A stretch of 64,000 nt of DNA from Streptomyces albospinus (GTDB lineage Bacteria; Actinomycetota; Actinomycetes; Streptomycetales; Streptomycetaceae). The position numbers and the translations under genes were made by a program. This document shows, in pieces, positions 1-8,215 of this stretch; position 1 is the first letter of the stretch, and every line of letters begins with the position of its first letter. The notes below the pieces were generated by a model. That model was not told the DNA's origin, made no database searches, and saw only the letters and a program-made list of their open reading frames with translations. The stretch spans positions 78,830 to 142,829 of the forward strand of contig NZ_BMRP01000012.1 in NCBI RefSeq assembly GCF_014648695.1, given 5' to 3'.

Positions 1-273
1 AAATTGCCGCCCAATATGCCCGAATCGCGACCGTAGGTGTCGCCTTACCCGGGGCCGCAAAGTGGAGCACTGAAATGATCTTCTGTTTCAAGTGTGGCCT
101 GGCCCACAATTCCGATCTCATCGATCATGAAAGGTCGGCAAGATCGAATTCGAGTTCCCTTATCGTTGATGTACGGAACCCAGGGGAGGGGGCGGCCGAT
201 GGCCTCCACCTTTTCCATGTCCCGGAGAGGGAAGCGGTGGCCCTGGCGCAGGCAACAAAGCACGGAGGATGCG

Positions 274-1647
274 ATGGGCGGGGGAACCGCTGAAAGCGGA
301 CCCGAGCAGGGCGGCAACGAGCCGCTCTCCGGTAAACAGGATGGAAAGCAGGCTGGCCGGGAAGGCACCCGACCGCTCGTCCCAGCGCAGCTGATGGGTC
401 TCGCCGGTCTTCTGCGGGCCTGGAGAGCGGTGGCCAGTGAACGGCTTGGTCGACAGATCACCCAGCAGGACGTCGCCGACGTGTGTGCCCGCTCTGTGCG
501 CTGGTACCGCGATCTGGAAACCGGCGCCACGACGCGGTTGAGCCGCGAGCAGTGCGAGGCCATCGGAAAGCTGTTCACCCTCGGGCGCGACGAGCTTCAG
601 GCCCTGCTCCTCTACAGCATGGGTGGTGCAGTCGCTGCTGGTCCGGCGCCGGCGTTCGATACGCCAACCCGCCGTGCCGTACAGGCCCTGCTCGACCAAC
701 AGGCAAATCCGGCCTGGCTGCTCGACTCGAAGTGGAACATCGTCGGGTACAACGACCCCATGAAGACCTGGTGCCCGTGGGTCATGGATCCCGGCGCCAA
801 CCTGATGCGATGGTCGCTGCTCAGCGACGAGGCGAAAACGGTCTTCGTGGACTGGAACAAGCACGCCATCGAGTGGCTGGCGATGCTGCGCTTCTCCGTA
901 CTCCAGCACCCGCAGGATGCCGAAATCGGCGCTCTCGTCGCAGAGATCATCAACGCCGATGCGTACCTTCGGCGGCTGTGGGAAGAGCGCTGCGATGTCA
1001 CCGAGGCGCGGGAAGCCTTCTACTACCGGGTGTCCCTGCCCACCCACAATTTCGAGATCGTCGAGCTGGAGTCTCAGACGCTCTTCCCGGCGGCCTTGCC
1101 GGACTGCCGCATGGTCATCATGACCTGGCTGCACCCCGAGAGCTCCAAGACGCAGGCCGCAGAGATGTCCGCCCAGGCCCCGGAGAGCGGGGAACTGGCA
1201 CGCCGATCGAACGGCCAGCTCCCCGGACAGATCAGCGTCGCCACTGCCGCCGAAGCCGCGACGTACGCCGGCGAGGGTGCCGTCGCCCTGCCCATCCTCA
1301 GCGAACTGATGGGACATGGCTGCCGGCTGACCTATGGCCCTTCGACCCGCACCGTCATCTGGGCCACGCGGCAGGACGACGGCCGCTGGGACGTCGCCGA
1401 GGTCAACCCGTACACCGTCATCGTCCGCATGCCGCAGGCAATCCACGTCAAGGGCGCCTCCGAGGAGTACAAGCTGCTCACTCGCGCCCTGCTGCCCATC
1501 GACTCCCACGACGCGGTACAGCGCATCCAGGAGATGACCGCGCAGCTGCGCCGGCGCATTGAGGTGCTGGAAGAGGTCCACCGCGACGAGTGGGAAGCCA
1601 ACCGCGACCAGGTTCCCTACACGTGGCACCCGGTCGACGAGATCTAG
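274..1647 (+). CDS. XRE-type regulator with MmyB-like ligand domain
   Basis: About 457 aa. The N-terminal third carries a helix-turn-helix region (near LGRQITQQDVADVCARS, followed by WYRDLETG) and the rest matches the MmyB/MltR-type ligand-binding fold seen in many actinobacterial XRE regulators (PANPAWLLD-like and WNIVGYND signatures). The C-terminus is a helical tail. It probably binds DNA as a cytosolic transcription factor and senses a small hydrophobic ligand; the ligand is unknown. The reading frame stays open further upstream, but I chose ATG 274 because GGAGG lies five bases before it. It stands alone, so its target is not obvious from context. Confidence 0.8.
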   Translation: MGGGTAESGPEQGGNEPLSGKQDGKQAGREGTRPLVPAQLMGLAGLLRAWRAVASERLGRQITQQDVADVCARSVRWYRDLETGATTRLSREQCEAIGKLFTLGRDELQALLLYSMGGAVAAGPAPAFDTPTRRAVQALLDQQANPAWLLDSKWNIVGYNDPMKTWCPWVMDPGANLMRWSLLSDEAKTVFVDWNKHAIEWLAMLRFSVLQHPQDAEIGALVAEIINADAYLRRLWEERCDVTEAREAFYYRVSLPTHNFEIVELESQTLFPAALPDCRMVIMTWLHPESSKTQAAEMSAQAPESGELARRSNGQLPGQISVATAAEAATYAGEGAVALPILSELMGHGCRLTYGPSTRTVIWATRQDDGRWDVAEVNPYTVIVRMPQAIHVKGASEEYKLLTRALLPIDSHDAVQRIQEMTAQLRRRIEVLEEVHRDEWEANRDQVPYTWHPVDEI

Positions 1648-1806
1648 TAACGGACGCCGCGAACTTGGTGGAGGACCCGCGGTCGGGGCGAGGAAACCGG
1701 CCGCACGAGCGGGGCAAGCCGCGAGGATCCTCCAGGTTTCGGGAGCGACAGCTGGCTGCCGTACGTGGCCTCGAAGGCCTTGGCCGGTGTCGGCCGACGG
1801 CCGCCC

Positions 1807-2574
1807 TCAGTTGCCTATGCCCAAGCCAGGCAGGGTCAGCAGTCCTCGGTCCGCGCAGCTGACATCGTCCAGGCCGAGGTCTCTGGGGGAGCGCGCTCCA
1901 CGCAAGCGCAACTCGGCGACCGCCATCTGTGCCGCTGCCGCGGCACTCCCCCACCCTGGCTCTGCGAAATTCGCTTCCCACCATCCCATGAGAGGCACCT
2001 GCCAGCCCCGAGCCTCCATCTCTTCTGGAGGAGTGCCCCCACCGGGCAAGCCACGGTCGTCGACAAGCACCGTCAGACCGTCCGTACGTCCACAGAGGAG
2101 CCCCACAACACGGTCATTGTTGGCCCGGTTGACGATATTGAACGCGGCCGCATCGTCCCCGACCTGCGCCGGCAGCTGCTCGCCCCACGCGCGCAGCAGG
2201 CTCTCCAGCGCCTCCTCCAGTCGCTCCCAGTCCGGAGCTACGTAGCCCGCAGGGAATACCTTCGGCGGGCTGCCGGGACCGGAGCGGTAGAGCTGCCACA
2301 GATACGGCAGGCTGCTGGCGTACGACACCTGCTCAGCGCCGTCGCCCACGCCGCGCTCGAAGCAGGCGTACTCCTCCCGCTCCAACGCCGCCGTACGACG
2401 CACGGCCAACTGCAGGCCCCCCACTCCATGATCCAACAGCAGTGTCCGCTCATCCGTCCGCCAGCGAATGTTTGGGCCATAGGCGTCTCCGCCGTACAGC
2501 GTCGGCGGACCTATACGACCAACCACCGCATCCAGGACCGCCCGAGCGGCATCTGTGCGCTGCGCCGACGTCAT
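1807..2574 (-). CDS. hypothetical protein, about 255 aa
   Basis: A coherent soluble ORF with typical Streptomyces codon use. I do not recognise a family. The N-terminal half has an alternating hydrophobic/charged pattern (ERTLLLDHGVGGLQLAVRR) and the middle has EEALESLLRAWGEQLP. No signal peptide or membrane segment is visible. ATG 2574 was chosen because residues upstream in the same frame look non-coding; a GTG about 15 codons further upstream is an alternative. It converges on the preceding XRE gene and diverges from the PPOX gene that follows. Confidence 0.55.
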   Translation of the reverse strand: MTSAQRTDAARAVLDAVVGRIGPPTLYGGDAYGPNIRWRTDERTLLLDHGVGGLQLAVRRTAALEREEYACFERGVGDGAEQVSYASSLPYLWQLYRSGPGSPPKVFPAGYVAPDWERLEEALESLLRAWGEQLPAQVGDDAAAFNIVNRANNDRVVGLLCGRTDGLTVLVDDRGLPGGGTPPEEMEARGWQVPLMGWWEANFAEPGWGSAAAAAQMAVAELRLRGARSPRDLGLDDVSCADRGLLTLPGLGIGN

Positions 2575-2821
2575 CGACCCAGCTCGATACTCACACACGG
2601 TGACTGGTGGACACCTGAAGTCACTTTCTCTAGACCGCTGGTGCAAGCGCTCCGCTACGTCGCCCGCCTCCCTGACACCCGAGGCACCCATATATCCACT
2701 TTGCACGAAAAGTCACATTTGGCACCCGGTGGCGGCGACGATCGCACCGAGCAGCGCCACCTGAAGCCCCGCACACTGCCCGTCGTCAACCGCCTGGGCA
2801 GCTGCCAGGCAAGATGGCCCT

Positions 2822-3235
2822 ATGGCAGCACCACCTCCTTCACAGTCCGACACCGAGCTGGATTTCTGGCAGGAACGCCGCATCTGCTTCCTCAGTACTC
2901 CGCGGCCCGACGGCACCCCTCACCTCGTCCCGGTCGGAGTGACGTACGACGCGGAGACTCGCATCGCCCGAGTCATCAGCAGCCGCACCAGCAAAAAGGT
3001 TCGCAACGTTCTCGCCGCTGGGCCGGACGTCACCGTCGCGGTCAGCCAGGCCGAGGGGCGCCGCTGGTCGACGCTGGAGGGCACCGCCGTCATCAAAGAC
3101 GACCCGCAATCGGTCGCAGACGCCGAAGCGCGCTACGCCCAGCGGTACAAGCAGCCACGGGTCAACCCTGAACGCGTGGTCATCGAGATCAGGGTGGCCA
3201 AGGCAATGGGCACGGCGAAACCACCGGGCTGGTGA
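2822..3235 (+). CDS. PPOX-class (pyridoxamine oxidase-like) flavin/F420 protein
   Basis: A 137-aa split-barrel protein of the pyridoxamine 5'-phosphate oxidase-like superfamily, TIGR03618-like F420-dependent subgroup. Recognisable features are the start FWQERRICFLSTPRPDGTPH, the VPVGVTYD strand and the C-terminal ARYAQRYKQPR segment that closes the cofactor pocket. Family members bind FMN or F420 and reduce or oxidise small substrates; the actual substrate cannot be told. ATG 2822 gives the usual length. The gene is a single cytosolic unit, divergent from the hypothetical gene on its left. Confidence 0.8.
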   Translation: MAAPPPSQSDTELDFWQERRICFLSTPRPDGTPHLVPVGVTYDAETRIARVISSRTSKKVRNVLAAGPDVTVAVSQAEGRRWSTLEGTAVIKDDPQSVADAEARYAQRYKQPRVNPERVVIEIRVAKAMGTAKPPGW

Positions 3236-3301
3236 CCTCTACACCAGCGAAGTCCTGGTAGCCCACCGCAGAGCGCAGAATTCCCTGTCTGCGGGCAGTG
3301 C

Positions 3302-3720
3302 TGCAACGACGGCGTGGACGAGATGGAGCGCCTGGCCGCGCTCGCCGGAAAGCGGTCGTGAGCACCGTCGAACCGGGACAGACAGGCTGCTGGCCGTGGA
3401 ACTGGTGGGACTGTTCAACGACGCCGAGCACTACAACGCCCCCAGCTCCACCGCGACAACCGCCTGGACTACCTCGACCGCCGGGACCGCCGGGCCGCCC
3501 TGCTGCACCGGCTCGTCGACGCCCTCGGTGACGAGTCCTCTCGCTACCTCGCCCAGGACGCCGAGGACCGCTCCGAAGACGTACGGGCTGGGGCCAATGC
3601 CTTGGCGCGGGAGTGCGGCGGCCCACATCACCGCGCCAGTCGCAGTGATGTGGGACCACAAGGGTGCTGGACGGTTCGTGATGCGGGTCTACCTGGGCTC
3701 GCGCCGCGCCCTGGCCTGAC
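3302..3720 (+). pseudogene. possible decayed small gene
   Basis: Three short stretches look coding but lie in different frames: one around 3318-3360 (DEMERLAALAGK), one around 3385-3440 (LLAVELVGLFNDAEHY) and one around 3440-3600 (LDYLDRRDRRAALLHRLVD, then RYLAQDAEDRSED). Read together they would make one helical polypeptide interrupted by a stop and at least one frameshift. No family is recognised. The alternative is that this is simply a GC-rich intergenic stretch of about 480 bases. Confidence 0.3.
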
Positions 3721-3722
3721 GG

Positions 3723-4097
3723 TCAGACAGCGCGCAGTCGAGGGGGGTCAGGCTGCTCTGGCTCGACCTCCGCAACGACCGTGAGGGGAATGGGGACCTC
3801 TGCTTCGGTGGTCTCCTCCGCCCGGCGGCGCAGCTTCGACTTTAGGCTGATCAGCCCGCTCTTGACGTGCGGCGCGGCCTTCACCGCAGCCGCCGTCACC
3901 ACGACTCCCGCGGCGAGGATCCCCAGGACCGCCTTGTCCCCGTCGAACAGCACGGCGTGCGTGTCGAGCTTGTTGTCGTCGTCATCCCGCACCAGCGGGC
4001 TCTTTCCGCCCGGAGTGCTCGACTGCGAGAAGTGCGTGTCGGAGGGACGCTTCGTCAGCATCAGTTCCCAGATCGATTCGCCCGAGTTGAACTCCAT
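3723..4097 (-). CDS. small hypothetical membrane-anchored protein
   Basis: About 124 aa when started at ATG 4097; an in-frame GTG at 4154 would add 19 residues, and neither start has a convincing ribosome binding site. The first half is polar with an acidic run (RDDDDNK). One hydrophobic stretch (LGILAAGVVVTAAAVKAAP) in the middle may span or touch the membrane, followed by a basic segment (SKLRRRAEE) and a Pro/Glu-rich tail. I do not recognise a family. Confidence 0.45.
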   Translation of the reverse strand: MEFNSGESIWELMLTKRPSDTHFSQSSTPGGKSPLVRDDDDNKLDTHAVLFDGDKAVLGILAAGVVVTAAAVKAAPHVKSGLISLKSKLRRRAEETTEAEVPIPLTVVAEVEPEQPDPPRLRAV

Positions 4098-4286
4098 GAC
4101 GCAACTGTAGAGGCGACCAGGTACGCCGCGACCCGAAATGGCAATGTTCTCCACTTTGGTCTGCGAACGGACCGCGAAGACCTTGACACCCTTTCAGTCA
4201 AGAGCTTCAGGTCCTCAAGGAGTGGCCCGGCGGCCGCCGTAGCGTCAGGCAATCTGTGTCTGTTGGGGACCATCGTGTCCCCAGCT

Positions 4287-4802
4287 CTACTCCTGAACGA
4301 GGTCGTAGACAGCCTGTTGAGGGTCGGTTTTGACGATGAGCCCGTTCGAGCACAGGTCGCGCAGGATCTGCCGGACCCGTTTCTCCGCTGCCCGTTGGTC
4401 TTCCCACGTGTGACCGTGCTCGCCCAGAGCCTTGATGGCGCGCTGCGGATCCCAGGTGCCGCCGAGGGTGCGAATCGCCTGGGCGAGGACATGCCGGTCG
4501 GGATGCTCCTTCTTGCGGTGGTTGGCGATGCTGGCAGGGGCGCCGCTGTAGTTGCAGTCAGCGCACTTCTCCCACGAGCAGTCCGGATCGGTGACGGCAG
4601 CGTGCCGGACGGAATGGTGCGAGCCGAAGCCGTGGGCGTGAAGCAGTTGTGCGACGGACCCGTCGTACTTGAGGGCCATGAGCGCGGCTTCGGCGACCTT
4701 GTCGTGGCCGGCGGCGAAGAACTTGCCCAGGCCGACGTCCTTCCCGCAGCCGCACCAGCACTTGCCGGTCGGGATGAGGCGAGGCTTCTCATTGCCTGAC
4801 AT
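4287..4802 (-). CDS. putative zinc-binding protein (CxCGCG plus C2H2-like)
   Basis: A 171-aa protein with two likely metal sites. The N-terminal motif CWCGCGKDVGLGKFFAAGHD (residues about 15-34) recurs in actinobacterial proteins of unknown function, and a C2H2-like finger, CADCNYSG followed by NHRKKEH, lies near residues 80-100. The C-terminal part has a winged-helix look (EKRVRQILRDLCSNGLIVKT). Together these suggest nucleic-acid binding, possibly autoregulatory, since a cluster of inverted repeats lies directly upstream of the start at 4802. Function is otherwise unknown. Confidence 0.65.
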   Translation of the reverse strand: MSGNEKPRLIPTGKCWCGCGKDVGLGKFFAAGHDKVAEAALMALKYDGSVAQLLHAHGFGSHHSVRHAAVTDPDCSWEKCADCNYSGAPASIANHRKKEHPDRHVLAQAIRTLGGTWDPQRAIKALGEHGHTWEDQRAAEKRVRQILRDLCSNGLIVKTDPQQAVYDLVQE

Positions 4803-4804
4803 GA

Positions 4805-4855
4805 AGCCAAGGTAGCAATCCTTGGGTTGAACTCAAGGAATAATCCAAGGATGCC
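4805..4855. promoter_or_regulatory. cluster of CCAAGG/CCTTGG repeats
   Basis: Immediately upstream of the zinc-finger gene the halves ATCCTTGG (4818-4825) and CCAAGGAT (4845-4852) form a perfect 8-bp inverted repeat. A nested CCTTG/CAAGG pair lies inside it and a further CCAAGG is at 4807-4812. The arrangement looks like an operator, and the downstream gene product is the obvious candidate binder. That binding is inference. Confidence 0.4.
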
Positions 4856-4918
4856 ATCCAAGAGTTGCATCGGCGCAAGCAGGCGTGCAGCCGCAGTCCG
4901 GCTTCATGCGCAGCAGGG

Positions 4919-5080
4919 TCAGCGGCGCGCGTCGCCGGGGGCGAGCAGGCTGGTCAGCTCAGAGATCGCTTCGGGGAAGGCTTGAAGTAACGGCGGTCGT
5001 TCTCCGGCTTCTTGTGCCGGGACTTGGCCATCAGCAGGGAGGATCCCTGCTCTCCGAGGTCAGGGAGGGCGGAATGGCGC
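4919..5080 (-). pseudogene. possible tyrosine-recombinase C-terminal scrap
   Basis: On the minus strand the frame ending near 4975 reads SSLLMAKSRHKKPENDRRYF, and the adjacent frame continues as AISELTSLLAPGDARR to a stop at 4919-4921. The two join naturally if one base is lost around 4960. The result resembles the C-terminal tail of some actinobacterial site-specific recombinases (the segment around the catalytic Tyr). No further part of such a gene is visible upstream. The assignment is from memory of the pattern and is weak. Confidence 0.3.
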
Positions 5081-5400
5081 TACACGTGCAGGTCCCAACC
5101 GGTCCCCGGTCCGCGCACAGGTCGTGACCGCGGATTGGGCACACGCCCGAGAAGGGGTTCGCCGTCGTACTGGATCAGCACACTCTCCCCGCCATACAGC
5201 GCACCGAGCAGCTCGGTCGCGGCCACCGGGCGCAGCCCGGTCCAGCGGGTCCCACCGCGGCGTCCGCTCCTCCCGGGAAAGGGAAAGCAGGCATCGCGCA
5301 GGAGGCCCGAGTCCAGCGCCCCTTCCTCATACAGCCGGGCAACCATCTCCGCCCGGGCGCCAAACCCGGCTTTCGTCTCCGGCCCACCGCAGCGGCTCAT
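5080..5400 (-). CDS. 106-aa hypothetical protein coupled to ABC exporter
   Basis: Starts with ATG at 5400 inside the ABC transporter stop codon (ATGA overlap), so it is almost certainly translated with it. The protein is soluble, with a helical N-terminal half (ARAEMVARLYEEGALDSGLL) and a C-terminal half containing LLGALYGGESVLIQYDGEP, followed by a Pro/Arg-rich tail. No family is recognised. Position after the exporter and the 47-aa ORF suggests an accessory, immunity or processing role in that small operon; this is inference only. Confidence 0.55.
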   Translation of the reverse strand: MSRCGGPETKAGFGARAEMVARLYEEGALDSGLLRDACFPFPGRSGRRGGTRWTGLRPVAATELLGALYGGESVLIQYDGEPLLGRVPNPRSRPVRGPGTGWDLHV

Positions 5401-7433
5401 TTGTGTGCCCCGCGGTGCTCGCCGTCACCCTGGGATTCCTCAGAGGTGACCTGGTAGGACAACAACTGCTGGAACAGGCCCGGTTGCTGGGAGAGCTGTT
5501 GGTAGGTGCCTTCCTGCACGATCCTGCCCTCGTCGAGGACCACGATCCGGTCGGCCACGGCGACGTTGGTGATGCGGTGGGTCACCAGCAGCACCACCCG
5601 GTCCCGTGCCAGGTCCCGAAGCCGCTGGAAAATCCGGTACTCCGCCCTCGGGTCAAGGTTTGCGGTCGGCTCGTCGAGGACCAGCAGCCCCGCCTCTTTG
5701 AAGAACGCCCTTGCGAGAGCGATGCGTTGCCACTGGCCACCGCTCAGCTCCTCGCCGTTGAGCCACTCGCGGGCGAGGAGGGTGTCCAACCCGGCGCCGA
5801 GCTTGTCGACGACTTCGTCGGCGCCGGCGGCCTCGCACGCCTCATGCACGGCCGCATCGCCGCGCGGCGAGGGTTGCCCGAGGGTGACGTTCTCGCGCAC
5901 GGTCAGGGGCCAGTGCGCGTAGTTCTGTGGCACCAGGGCCACCTGCTGCCACAGCGCCTGTGGGTCGGCGTCGCCGGCAGGGGTGCCGTCCCACAGCACC
6001 TGGCCGTCCGTGGGCAGGTACAGGCCGCTGACCAGCTTCGACAGCGTTGACTTGCCCGAGCCGTTGAAGCCGACCAAGGCGGTGACCTCGCCACGGCGCA
6101 GAGTGAGCGAGACATCGGACAGTGCGTCGTGGTCCTTGCCCGCATAGCGGTGGGAGACGGCCTTGATCTCGATCTTCTCCGGCGGCTTGGGCCGGTGCGT
6201 GCCCCGGCGCATGCGGTATCCCCCGGCCTTGTCCAGGAATCCGCTCCAGTCGTCCATGTACAGACCCGTGCGTACCGCCCGCGCCCCGATGGCCACCAGG
6301 CCGCGGACCGACTGCCCCACCGTCTGCAAGGCAAAGACGGCCGTACCGGCGTGCCCGACGCTGATGCGGCTGGTTGCCAGCAGCCACACGACCGCCGCCC
6401 ACACCAGGGCCGAGCCCAACCCTCCGCACAGCGCACCAACCAGGGACATGCGCGCCCCCTTGTCGGCTGCGGCGCGGTCCTCGCGGTTGATGCGGGCGAC
6501 CGTCTGCCGGTACCGGCCGGACAGGAAGCCGGCCATGGTGCCGGCGCGGATCTGGTCGGCGGCGTCGCGGGTGTAGATGTGCCAGCGCAGCACCGACAGC
6601 ATCCGGTTGTCGCCGTTGCTGCGGAGGTTCGCCAGGTAGCGCACGCGTGCGGCGCTGATCTGGGCCAGGGCCTGCGGCAGGCTGGCTGCCACCAAAAGTG
6701 GCAGGAGCACCCAGTGCACCCCGGCCAGCACGATGGCGCCGGCGAGGAAGGAGGCCGTCGAGGCGATCAGGTCCTGCCCCTCGTCGATCAGGTCCCCGGT
6801 GACCTGTGCTCCGCGGTCGGCGGCCTCGCGGTCGCGGTTGAAGTCGGGCTCGTCGTAGGCGCACAGCTCCACCTCGGCGCAGCCCGTCAGCAGCATCTGC
6901 TCGGCCTCGCGCGACATCAGCGGGCCCAGCCGGGAGGAGAGCCAGTTGACGGTGATTCCCAGGAGCGCTCGCACGCCGGATGCGCCGGCGAGCAGGACTA
7001 CCGACGGCCACGCCTGCAGAAGCCGGTGGTAAACGTCCCCGCTGGTCAGCAGCGCGGTAAGGGTCCCGCTGATCGCGACCAGGCCCAGGGCCTGCATCAC
7101 ACCGGCGACCCCCTGGCACAGCAGGAGACCGACGGTCGCTGCCCGGTCGACGCGCCAGGCGAGAGCCAACGACCGGCGCACCAACTGCGGCAGGCGCCTG
7201 GCCATGTCGCTCATCCGGATCGACCGGCCGGCCGCCTCACGGCTGCCGGTCAGGTCCACGTACCGCATCTGCGCCCCCGGATCGGTCGCTTCGGCCGCGG
7301 TGCCCGGCTTGGCGCCAGGGGGGACGTCATGTCCGCCCTGCCATCCGGCAGGTTTCGTCGCGGGCGGAGGCGGCTGAGGGGAGGTGCGCGGCCCCGGGAC
7401 ACGGTCGGCTGATGCATCGGTGGGTTCGCTCAT
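5397..7433 (-). CDS. ABC transporter, fused permease-ATPase
   Basis: A 678-aa half-transporter with the membrane domain first and the ATPase last. After a polar N-terminus of about 90 residues there are hydrophobic segments to about residue 370. The nucleotide-binding domain has Walker A GFNGSGKSTL (about 455), signature LSGGQWQRIALARAF (about 561), Walker B LLVLDEPTANLD (about 580) and the switch histidine in VTHRI. Such half-transporters dimerise in the membrane and export peptides or lipophilic molecules. It is coupled upstream to a 47-aa ORF and downstream to a 106-aa ORF by ATGA overlaps, so the exported substrate may be related to these. ATG 7433 is preferred over the one at 7442. Confidence 0.9.
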   Translation of the reverse strand: MSEPTDASADRVPGPRTSPQPPPPATKPAGWQGGHDVPPGAKPGTAAEATDPGAQMRYVDLTGSREAAGRSIRMSDMARRLPQLVRRSLALAWRVDRAATVGLLLCQGVAGVMQALGLVAISGTLTALLTSGDVYHRLLQAWPSVVLLAGASGVRALLGITVNWLSSRLGPLMSREAEQMLLTGCAEVELCAYDEPDFNRDREAADRGAQVTGDLIDEGQDLIASTASFLAGAIVLAGVHWVLLPLLVAASLPQALAQISAARVRYLANLRSNGDNRMLSVLRWHIYTRDAADQIRAGTMAGFLSGRYRQTVARINREDRAAADKGARMSLVGALCGGLGSALVWAAVVWLLATSRISVGHAGTAVFALQTVGQSVRGLVAIGARAVRTGLYMDDWSGFLDKAGGYRMRRGTHRPKPPEKIEIKAVSHRYAGKDHDALSDVSLTLRRGEVTALVGFNGSGKSTLSKLVSGLYLPTDGQVLWDGTPAGDADPQALWQQVALVPQNYAHWPLTVRENVTLGQPSPRGDAAVHEACEAAGADEVVDKLGAGLDTLLAREWLNGEELSGGQWQRIALARAFFKEAGLLVLDEPTANLDPRAEYRIFQRLRDLARDRVVLLVTHRITNVAVADRIVVLDEGRIVQEGTYQQLSQQPGLFQQLLSYQVTSEESQGDGEHRGAHK

Positions 7434-7573
7434 GCCCCCCACCCCGCATCCGGGTGTGATGAGTGGCGGGCATTACGGGCAGCAGCGTCAACAATGCGCT
7501 CCAAGAAGCGGGGGGCTGGCTGCCGTTGTTCGATATCGGTAGGGGGCATCACGGGGATGGCGACGGGATGCAT
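7430..7573 (-). CDS. 47-aa ORF coupled to ABC exporter; possible peptide
   Basis: ATG 7573 has an excellent ribosome binding site (TGGAGGAG, spacing five to six bases) and the stop overlaps the exporter start as ATGA. The product starts MHPVAIPVMPPTDIEQ, has an amphipathic helix (FLERIVDAAARNAR) and ends SSHPDAGWGA. It has no signal peptide or membrane segment. A short ORF driving an exporter can be a peptide precursor with a leader helix and a C-terminal core, but it might equally be a translational leader or small regulator. No RiPP class is recognised and no modifying enzyme is immediately adjacent. Confidence 0.5.
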   Translation of the reverse strand: MHPVAIPVMPPTDIEQRQPAPRFLERIVDAAARNARHSSHPDAGWGA

Positions 7574-7982
7574 GGCTCCTCCAGGGGAGTCGCTGATGAG
7601 TACAGGTGCTCTAAGAACGGGCTCGATCGCACCCCCGTAACGGGCGCTTCGGGGGCAAATAGTGAACATGAGTTCCCATTGCCGACTCAGGCTGTGCGAC
7701 TGTGGGCCTGTATGTGGCTTCGGGTGCTCGAACAGCTCAAATCACTCCATTGAGGTATTGCGGCAACGGGATTGACGGGGTGTGACCTCCGCCTGGGCGC
7801 GGGTTGCGAGCGCGATCAATCCGGCGTACCGGGGCCGAGCTGTTCTGGCTCCGCTGAGAGGTTGCTACGGAGCAGCTGGCCAGAGGGGAGAAGCGCCCGC
7901 AAAGACTTCAGCCGTGCCTGCGCAACGGCTCGCTGTCGAAGGGTTCGGTGCCCGATGAGTTGATCAGGGCCAGCCGATGTCC
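7574..7982. other. intergenic stretch with no convincing gene
   Basis: About 400 bases between the 47-aa ORF and the small membrane ORF. It must hold the promoter for the exporter operon unless transcription runs through from the block upstream. Short open frames exist on both strands but show no consistent codon bias, and I see no clear promoter or terminator. Confidence 0.4.
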
Positions 7983-8159
7983 TTATGTCACGAGCCATAT
8001 GAGGCCCATCCATCCACTGGCGATCACGATGAAGACCAGGAGCAGGAGGATGAATGTCGCGGCACGTATTGGCGGGTCAGGTTTTGGCGGCTCTGGCGAG
8101 GTATGGCCGTGTATATGTGCCGCGTGTAGGCAATCAGGGCAGTTGGGGTGGCGCGTCAT
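7983..8159 (-). CDS. 58-aa CxxC membrane mini-protein
   Basis: A short ORF downstream of the glutamine-synthetase-like gene. It begins MTRHPNCPDCLHAAHIHGH, giving a CxxC plus several histidines that could bind metal. A Pro-rich linker follows, then one strongly hydrophobic span (FILLLLVFIVIASGWMGLIW) ending two residues before the stop. A single-span membrane protein with a cytosolic or exposed metal site fits. The ribosome binding site is weak (GAGG about 13 bases upstream), and a nine-codon ORF with a strong AAGGAG precedes it, so coupling is possible. Function unknown. Confidence 0.45.
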   Translation of the reverse strand: MTRHPNCPDCLHAAHIHGHTSPEPPKPDPPIRAATFILLLLVFIVIASGWMGLIWLVT

Positions 8160-8169
8160 CGCAGGGTGG

Positions 8170-8199
8170 TCACCTCGCGACGTCGAGGATGCTCTTCAC
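8170..8199 (-). other. nine-codon ORF with strong ribosome binding site
   Basis: GTG 8199 follows AAGGAG at 8206-8211 at ideal spacing, yet the frame encodes only VKSILDVAR before a stop. It lies ten bases upstream of the 58-aa membrane ORF. It may load ribosomes for that ORF or be a chance occurrence. Confidence 0.25.
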
Positions 8200-8215
8200 G
8201 GAAGTCTCCTTGGGG

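Noticed and set aside
1..273. Short frames on both strands before the first gene.
   Set aside because: No RBS, no codon bias and no family pattern; treated as non-coding.
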